This document shows positions 6,726 to 11,315 of a DNA stretch of 11,315 nt, piece by piece. The first letter of the stretch is position 1. The number at the start of each line of letters is the position of its first letter. The notes beneath the pieces are model-generated. The model saw only the letters and a list, made by a program, of their open reading frames with translations, made no database searches and was not told the origin of the DNA. The stretch is from Bacteroidales bacterium. GTDB lineage: Bacteria; Bacteroidota; Bacteroidia; Bacteroidales; UBA7960. The stretch covers positions 1 to 11,315 of the forward strand of contig PWIY01000124.1 of assembly GCA_003560215.1 (NCBI GenBank), read 5' to 3'. The translations under genes were made by a program, and so were the position numbers.

Positions 6726-7363
6726 TGTATCTGTTTTATGAGTTTGTAGAGTGCCCGCAGTTGCCTGCTTTTCCTTCCCGCATCAAGACAGTTTTTAACA
6801 GTCACCAGCGAAAAACCCTTTAATTCATCAGGGTCAATCCGCAGCGATTCTTCAAGAAAAGTCAGCATGGCTCGCTGCGTATACAGAGGTAATCCTGGTG
6901 TAAAAACAATATAGTCACAAAGGGCCTTTTCTTTGGATGCCATCAGAAACGCAGTACCGTCCGGGTTTTTTTCACTGACTATACCAATACTGTATAAAGG
7001 ATGAAAACTTTGCACATAAGAAAACCTTCCCAGAGGTGTTTCATAGGATTTTGCCCTTTTTGTTGTAACGGCAGTTACTTCAAAAACTGCTTCCGGCAAT
7101 AAACCATGGTGTGCCAGGGCATAACTCATTGATACATAAGACGGGCCATACAACAAATTAGAAACCAGCTCAGGGTAAACGGCCCCTTCCCTGTGCTTGT
7201 CAGACAGCACATAAAAACCGCGTTTCAGGGCAATAATGTCGTTTTGGGCGACCAATGCCGATATTTTATCATTGGGCGAGCGGTAATCACGCAGTATGCC
7301 CAGCAAGGTGTCGTGACCAAATGGCACATTGCCCAACTTTTTTAATTGCTCCACGATGTTCAT
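6716..7363 (-). CDS. AbiEi-like antitoxin / transcriptional autoregulator
   Basis: First gene of the AbiE operon, 215 residues. The N-terminal ~55 residues (a helical stretch, then NDKISALVAQNDIIALKRG and the strand FYVLSD) look like the winged-helix domain of type IV AbiEi-family antitoxins. The remainder is the family C-terminal domain that neutralises the toxin, including the usual YVSMSYALAHHGLLPE and KEKALCDYI stretches. Characterised AbiEi proteins do not bind the toxin; they counter it indirectly and repress their own operon by binding inverted repeats at the promoter. A strong inverted repeat lies 20-58 bp upstream of this start. The ATG at 7363 follows a TAAATTTG box by only a few bases and has no Shine-Dalgarno. 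Family assignment rests on the N-terminal pattern plus the toxin partner. Confidence 0.85.
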   Translation of the reverse strand: MNIVEQLKKLGNVPFGHDTLLGILRDYRSPNDKISALVAQNDIIALKRGFYVLSDKHREGAVYPELVSNLLYGPSYVSMSYALAHHGLLPEAVFEVTAVTTKRAKSYETPLGRFSYVQSFHPLYSIGIVSEKNPDGTAFLMASKEKALCDYIVFTPGLPLYTQRAMLTFLEESLRIDPDELKGFSLVTVKNCLDAGRKSRQLRALYKLIKQIQCS

Positions 7364-7367
7364 GTGA

Positions 7368-7421
7368 CAAATTTAAACAAAAATGCACAGATAATCGATT
7401 TTTTTTCGATTATCTGTGCAT
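7368..7421 (-). promoter_or_regulatory. promoter and likely operator of the AbiE operon
   Basis: ATGCACAGATAATCGA at 7383-7398 and its exact reverse complement at 7406-7421 form a perfect 16-bp inverted repeat around seven T residues. Closer to the gene, TAAATTTG (7375-7368 on the minus strand) matches the -7 consensus TAnnTTTG exactly; no -33 TTG is clear. The repeat would cover roughly -20 to -60 of the promoter, where AbiEi-type repressors bind their own operons. Binding is inferred from family knowledge. Confidence 0.65.
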
Positions 7422-7817
7422 ATATCTTTAATAATATGTTTTTCGCACTTTCCCTGCATCGACCAATCAACATGATCTGGAGGAAACAGGTTCCGCTCAA
7501 ATGCAATTTAATGCAACGTACCGACTGCCGGGATAGACAATCGGCACAAAAAAGGAAACAGGCATATGGGTTTTATGTTTTCGGTGTACGCATTGTCTTT
7601 CCCGATGTACGCACCCGAACACTTACTGTTTGTTTCCGTGCACTATCCGGATGAAGGCGAAATCATTATACCCTGAAATACAAGAGGGTATAATTAATGG
7701 CTTGTTATTTGATATTTCTCGGGATGAATGAATACGAATATTTAAAACTAAGTTAAAGATAAGTGCTCAGCAACAGCTGAGCTGATTTGCCTTTATTCAT
7801 CCATAAAACGGACTTCA
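7422..7817. other. intergenic region with small palindromes and paired motifs
   Basis: No supported gene. It contains TGTACGCA twice (7585-7592 and 7606-7613, 21 bp apart, two helical turns). It also has a perfect 10-bp inverted repeat ATTATACCCT/AGGGTATAAT (7665-7674 and 7685-7694) and a 7-bp hairpin GCTCAGC-AACA-GCTGAGC (7765-7782), which would lie in the leader of the gene at 7818. These could be operator sites, but no regulator is identified. Confidence 0.4.
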
Positions 7818-8552
7818 ATGACACAAAAAATTTTCTCAGGTATGCTCAAAATCATCTTGCTTTCATTCATCCCAATGGTAATGGTATCATGCAACCCACA
7901 GCTGCTTTCCCCGGGTATTAAAGGAAGCGGGATCATCGTCACGGAAGACAGAAAGATTGACGATTATTCCGCCATCGATCTCAGGCTGCCCGGCAATGTG
8001 AAAGTTTCCGCAGGTGACCGGTTTCAGCTGCAGGTAAGTGCCGATGACAACATTATCGGCGAAATAGATACTTTCATAAGAAATGGGACCCTTATCATTT
8101 CGCAGAATAAAAACTTTATAAACCCCACGATAGACATTCATGTTTCATTGCCTTCGGCAGAAAAAATATCGGTCAGCGGGTCAGGTGATATACTGGTTGG
8201 TGATGTATTCACCGGCGAGGAAATGTATTTCCGGGTTCGGGGTTCAGGAAGTATAACCACGAAGGTGGATGCCGAAGTAATTCACTCCACAATAGCCGGA
8301 TCCGGTAGCGTTAACCTCTCCGGAGAAGCTTACCTGCAAAACATACAGATAGCAGGCTCAGGCTCATTAAATGGCTATGACCTGAACACATTGGTTAGCC
8401 GGGTAACGGTCAACGGGTCTGGAAACAGTTATATCTCTGTGGAAGAGCACCTTGAGGTTAAAACCAATGGCAGCGGAAATGTGTATTTCCGCGGTAATCC
8501 ACATCAGAAACTGGTGATGCGGGGAAGCGGGAAGGTCTTCAATACCGATTAA
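7818..8552 (+). CDS. DUF2807 (head GIN domain) putative surface lipoprotein
   Basis: A 244-residue exported protein. The signal sequence has a hydrophobic core at about 10-22 and lipobox MVSC with lipidation likely at Cys25. The mature part is a DUF2807/GIN-type beta-solenoid: GSG triplets recur at 36, 121, 142, 161, 180, 200, 218 and 236, so from 121 onward each 18-21 residues makes one coil. The domain is widespread in Bacteroidota envelope proteins and is described only as a putative adhesin-like fold; no function is proven. The protein appears complete. The upstream leader holds a small hairpin (7765-7782), and no classical ribosome site precedes ATG 7818. The downstream genes on the same strand are also envelope or secreted proteins but are separated by about 250 bp. 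Confidence 0.85.
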   Translation: MTQKIFSGMLKIILLSFIPMVMVSCNPQLLSPGIKGSGIIVTEDRKIDDYSAIDLRLPGNVKVSAGDRFQLQVSADDNIIGEIDTFIRNGTLIISQNKNFINPTIDIHVSLPSAEKISVSGSGDILVGDVFTGEEMYFRVRGSGSITTKVDAEVIHSTIAGSGSVNLSGEAYLQNIQIAGSGSLNGYDLNTLVSRVTVNGSGNSYISVEEHLEVKTNGSGNVYFRGNPHQKLVMRGSGKVFNTD

Positions 8553-8631
8553 CCGGGTTGTTAAAGATTAACCAGTTTTTATGGATTAAGCACGTTACGT
8601 GTTTATCAGATCCGGGTCGTCTTTTTGAAAC

Positions 8632-8719
8632 TTGGGATGCCAATGTCTTGTCACAAGTCAGTTTGGCGAAGCCATCCGGCGCAAGCAGAAGCTAAACTGC
8701 ATGATATCCCAACTTTTTT
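8632..8719 (+). other. possible structured RNA or terminator between surface-protein genes
   Basis: TTGGGAT (8632-8638) pairs with ATCCCAA (8706-8712), extendable past one mismatch by AAA/TTT, and is followed by six T residues. Inside, GCCAA (8639-8643) can pair with TTGGC (8663-8667) around CTTGTCACAAG, and GGC-GAA-GCC (8665-8673) can form a small alternative hairpin. The layout is that of a branched element ending in a U-run. It may serve as terminator for the DUF2807 gene. The flanks hold no gene; an 87-codon frame across it is judged spurious. Confidence 0.35.
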
Positions 8720-8799
8720 CGGTTTTATCAGCGCTAAATGCAGGTTGATTAACTATTTTTCATTAGTTTGGTCAAATCATTTCTTCAAATCAACCTGTA

Positions 8800-9294
8800 A
8801 TGAAAATAACAAGAAGAATCATTATTGCCCTGGGATTGATTGTTGGTTCAATGAATACAAGCCCTGTCAAGGCAATAAACCTTGCTGATAACCCCCATGC
8901 GGAATTTAATCATAAAGCCTTGTTCTCATGCGGTGATTCGATAACATTTATTTATAGAGAAGAGGTGGTGACCTACGGAACAGTGGAGCGTGGCGGCTTG
9001 TGCTGGATGGATCGCAACCTGGGTGCAAGTCACGTACCTGAATCCTTTGGTGATCCCAAAGGTTTTGGTGATCTCTTTCAGTGGGGCAGAGGTGATGATG
9101 GGCACCAGGACAGAGGAAGTGAAACAACAGACTTACGAAGCAGTTCAGAAACCCCCGGTCACAATAAATTCATTTTACTTGATGGCTCTCCATCAAACTG
9201 GCTGAAACGGATAATCCCAGCCTTTGGCTGGGTGTTGATGGCACCAACAATCCTTGTCCGCCAGGATGGCGTCTGCCATCGTCCTCTGAAATAG
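8800..9294 (+). CDS. N-terminal part of a frameshifted FISUMP-domain secreted protein
   Basis: Encodes a Sec signal peptide (MKITRR, hydrophobic core, likely cleavage after VKA at residue 25) and the first half of a FISUMP (Fibrobacter succinogenes major paralogous) domain: GGLCWMDRNLGAS (65-77), FGDLFQWGRGDDGHQ (89-103) and the PGHNKFIL motif (119-126). Homology stops after about residue 136 (position 9207). The last 28 residues, up to the stop at 9294, are out of frame. The missing second half of the domain (DNPSLWLGVDGTNNPCPPGW and on) continues directly in the next frame from 9210. One lost base, for example one A in the AAA at 9205-9207, explains this. FISUMP proteins are export substrates of unknown role. 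Either the gene is newly inactivated or the read has an indel. Confidence 0.8.
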   Translation: MKITRRIIIALGLIVGSMNTSPVKAINLADNPHAEFNHKALFSCGDSITFIYREEVVTYGTVERGGLCWMDRNLGASHVPESFGDPKGFGDLFQWGRGDDGHQDRGSETTDLRSSSETPGHNKFILLDGSPSNWLKRIIPAFGWVLMAPTILVRQDGVCHRPLK

Positions 9295-10865
9295 ATTCAG
9301 AATACAGAAGCTGGAGTTCACGTGGTACTGAAGGGGCTTTTCTCTCCACCCTAAAGTGGCCGGGCAATGGCTCTCGCTTATCCAACACGGGTGAATTAGA
9401 CGGCAGGGGAGAATACGGAACAGTTTGGACTTCCGACGAGGGTGACTCTGACATCCGTATGGCATATTACGAGAGCGGCGTCATGAGAGGTAACGCGCAC
9501 AGGGCATCTGGTTCCGGCGTACGTTGCGTCAGAGGTTTAAACGAAAGTCATTCATCCGCACGGAAACATTTCTTTTACGTTGAAGTTTCGCAACCCCATT
9601 CTTTAATTGCAGATGCCGGAGAGGATGTTGAAATTACATTGGGTGACAGCATATCAATTGGCGGCAACCCCAGTGCAGACCTTGGCTATGGTAACTACAC
9701 ATACCAGTGGACGCCCGGTGATTATCTGGATGATCCCAATTCCCCCAACCCGGTAGCTACACCCCCAACTACTACAGAGTACCACTTGCTTGTCACCGAC
9801 AAAAATAATTGCACAGCTGAAGACAGCATTGAAGTTTCCGTAAGGCACATTCCACCGGAGCTGGAATTTAGCATAAACGATGAAAGCTTTGACTCTGGTG
9901 AATTATATGCCTTTTGCTACGACCAGCCTGTCAACATTAAACTGACTGAGGTTCATGCCGGATCGCCCCCATTTGAAATTGTGATAACCATCAACGAAGA
10001 AGACGATTATGTTTTTTCGGATGTTGACCTTGCAAACCCCCGGCTTTTTGAAGGAACCCCTGATGTAGGACTCCATTCAATTACGTTTACAAAAATTGCC
10101 GATGCCAACGGTGCAGTGGTTGAGGATCCGGAAGTGCTTTACAACGCTTTGATTGAAGTGATGGATCTCCCCGTGGCGGAAATTACCCCCGATGGGGATC
10201 TGGAGTTCTGTGAAGGTGGTAGCGTTGAACTTACCGCCAGTGAAGCCCACGAGTACCTGTGGAGGATGGGGGAGACCACCCGGAGCATCATCGTGGATCA
10301 AAGTGGAGGCTTCAATGTAACTGTCACCGATGCCAACGGATGCCAGAACACCTCCGATGTGGTGGAGGTCATCGTGTGGGATCTGCCGGATGTTTCATGC
10401 CCCGATGATCTTTTGGTAAGGTTCAGCGATCAGGCATTTGACCTTAAAGGCGCCAATCCGGGGGGAGGCACATACACAGGAGAAGGTGTTTCAGATGGTC
10501 AGTTTGATCCGGTTGAGGCAGGGGCCGGGACATGGATTATTACCTACAACTACACGGACGATGTTACCGGATGTGAAAACAGTTGTTCATTTGAAATTGA
10601 AGTAACGGATGATACCAGCATCCGGGAAACAGACCAGGACAATGTGCAGGTATTTCCCAATCCAACCACAGGCCTGATCAATATTACCTCTGAACAGCCT
10701 ATACAGAAAGTGATGATGTATGACATGCAGGGGCAGTTGGTTTATTCTTCAAACGTTGATGACCAAAGCCACATCATGCATGTTACTGAGATGAATCAGG
10801 GGGTGTATTTTTTGCAAATCTTGCTAAAAGATGGCGTTCATACACAAATGGTTCAGATTAAATGA
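9210..10865 (+). CDS. C-terminal part of the same protein: FISUMP end, PKD-like domains, T9SS sorting domain
   Basis: The frame is open from 9183; its first ATG is 9459, but homology runs upstream of that to 9210, so the ATG is not a true start. Coding content in order: the second half of the FISUMP domain ending in ASGSGVRCVRG; a PKD-like repeat (about residues 48-128 counted from 9459) with YTYQWTPGDYL and YHLLVTDKNNC; a less typical domain (132-236); a second PKD/Ig-like repeat (237-306) with VTVTDANGC; a third (about 314-383); and a type A T9SS C-terminal sorting domain over the last 74 residues, beginning NVQVFPNPTTG with GVYFLQI near the end. The reconstructed protein would be about 688 residues. 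Members of this architecture are secreted by the type IX system and anchored to the cell surface; an adhesive role is only an inference. Its stop overlaps a possible start of the next gene. Confidence 0.85.
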   Translation, partial: DNPSLWLGVDGTNNPCPPGWRLPSSSEIDSEYRSWSSRGTEGAFLSTLKWPGNGSRLSNTGELDGRGEYGTVWTSDEGDSDIRMAYYESGVMRGNAHRASGSGVRCVRGLNESHSSARKHFFYVEVSQPHSLIADAGEDVEITLGDSISIGGNPSADLGYGNYTYQWTPGDYLDDPNSPNPVATPPTTTEYHLLVTDKNNCTAEDSIEVSVRHIPPELEFSINDESFDSGELYAFCYDQPVNIKLTEVHAGSPPFEIVITINEEDDYVFSDVDLANPRLFEGTPDVGLHSITFTKIADANGAVVEDPEVLYNALIEVMDLPVAEITPDGDLEFCEGGSVELTASEAHEYLWRMGETTRSIIVDQSGGFNVTVTDANGCQNTSDVVEVIVWDLPDVSCPDDLLVRFSDQAFDLKGANPGGGTYTGEGVSDGQFDPVEAGAGTWIITYNYTDDVTGCENSCSFEIEVTDDTSIRETDQDNVQVFPNPTTGLINITSEQPIQKVMMYDMQGQLVYSSNVDDQSHIMHVTEMNQGVYFLQILLKDGVHTQMVQIK

Positions 10866-10888
10866 CAAGGAAAATAAAACCAATCACC

Positions 10889-11315
10889 ATGAATATAGTT
10901 AACTCCCTGATAAGAATATCATTTTTTCTTTTTCTCTTCCTGATTGCCAGCCTGGCCTTTTCACAAAGATCTGGTTATTTGTCTCCGGCTAAAAACGGCA
11001 CTCCCAGAATTATTATGGGAGATACTGCCGTAATCGCACTGAAGGGCTATAAGGCAGGCACCATACAGTGGCAGCAGTCTTTTGACCATGAACACTGGGA
11101 GGATATTGATCAGGCAACGGCCGACAGCCTGATCACCGTGCCCGAAGATCACACGTTTTATCGTGCCAAAATTATAGATGGTACGTGTGATCCTTGTTTC
11201 TCGGAAATCTTTTCTGTTATACCAGTGGAAAAGGAGGAAGCTGTCGTGGAGATTTCGGACCATTATTTACCTGGTAAGTTTACTGAAAGGCTTGAAAACG
11301 AGATCTCTGATTTGG
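10889..11315 (+). CDS. 5' part of an exported protein with an Ig-like domain (runs off window)
   Basis: Open to the window end with no stop, so partial. From ATG 10889 it has a compact signal peptide (MNIVNSLIRI, a Phe/Leu-rich core, cleavage likely after AFS or AFSQ) followed by an Ig/PKD-like segment of a common Bacteroidota type: IQWQQSFDHEHWEDI, then an ATADSLITVPEDHTFYRAKI stretch and DGTCDPCFSEIFSV. An in-frame ATG at 10862 overlaps the previous stop as ATGA and would add nine residues. The A-rich stretch before 10889 and the neater signal peptide favour the later start. Being directly downstream of the T9SS protein, it is probably co-transcribed and also secreted. The downstream domains, and so its job, lie outside the window. 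Confidence 0.75.
   Translation, partial: MNIVNSLIRISFFLFLFLIASLAFSQRSGYLSPAKNGTPRIIMGDTAVIALKGYKAGTIQWQQSFDHEHWEDIDQATADSLITVPEDHTFYRAKIIDGTCDPCFSEIFSVIPVEKEEAVVEISDHYLPGKFTERLENEISDL

Noticed and set aside
7383..7421. Rho-independent terminator on the plus strand
   Set aside because: The T run is in the loop rather than after the stem, and no plus-strand gene ends upstream. A promoter-side operator of the minus-strand operon fits better.
8625..8888. 87-codon open frame before the FISUMP gene
   Set aside because: It covers the structured gap and overlaps the real signal-peptide start at 8800 in another frame; no domain is seen.
9196..9215. Programmed -1 ribosomal frameshift
   Set aside because: CTGAAACGG contains no X-XXY-YYZ slippery heptamer and no clear downstream stimulatory stem, so a simple indel is the better explanation.

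Overview
The window looks like chromosomal DNA of a Bacteroidota species, probably Bacteroidales/Marinilabiliales-like. Several signs agree. Promoter boxes match the Bacteroidota -7 consensus TAnnTTTG. The tRNA gene has no encoded CCA. The glutamine synthetase is the ~500-residue Bacteroides-type form. There are SPII lipoproteins, a DUF2807 protein, and a FISUMP/PKD-like secreted protein with a type IX secretion (T9SS) C-terminal sorting domain. The phylum call is firm; anything finer is a guess.

Layout. 42-3095 is housekeeping: an NlpC/P60 cell-wall lipoprotein (-), then glutamine synthetase (+) and deoxyribose-phosphate aldolase (-), whose 3' ends overlap by 26 bp. 3096-5660 holds a YfcC/DcuC-type transporter (+, true start 3597) embedded in short palindromic repeats. 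Six hairpins with different stems but constant linkers lie just upstream, and a mirror-image set lies just downstream. The downstream set runs into a second repeat family, six hairpins on a 53-bp period (5367-5643). 5671-5830 is a complete tRNA-Arg(CCG) unit with promoter and terminator. 5865-7421 is an AbiE-type (type IV) toxin-antitoxin pair on the minus strand, with a perfect 16-bp inverted repeat just upstream of the antitoxin gene. 7818 to the end is a cell-surface block: a GSG-repeat DUF2807 lipoprotein, a FISUMP/PKD-like/T9SS protein broken by an apparent one-base frameshift near 9207, and the 5' part of another exported protein that runs off the window.

How the parts relate. The first block serves wall turnover, nitrogen assimilation and deoxynucleoside catabolism, with no sign of a shared operon. 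The AbiE pair beside a tRNA gene looks like a small defence or stabilisation cassette. The last block is devoted to export and the cell surface. The most unusual content is non-coding. The hairpin arrays around the transporter keep base pairing while changing sequence, which suggests selection on folded RNA or single-stranded DNA. No transposase that could mobilise them is in the window, and no wholly new protein system was recognised.
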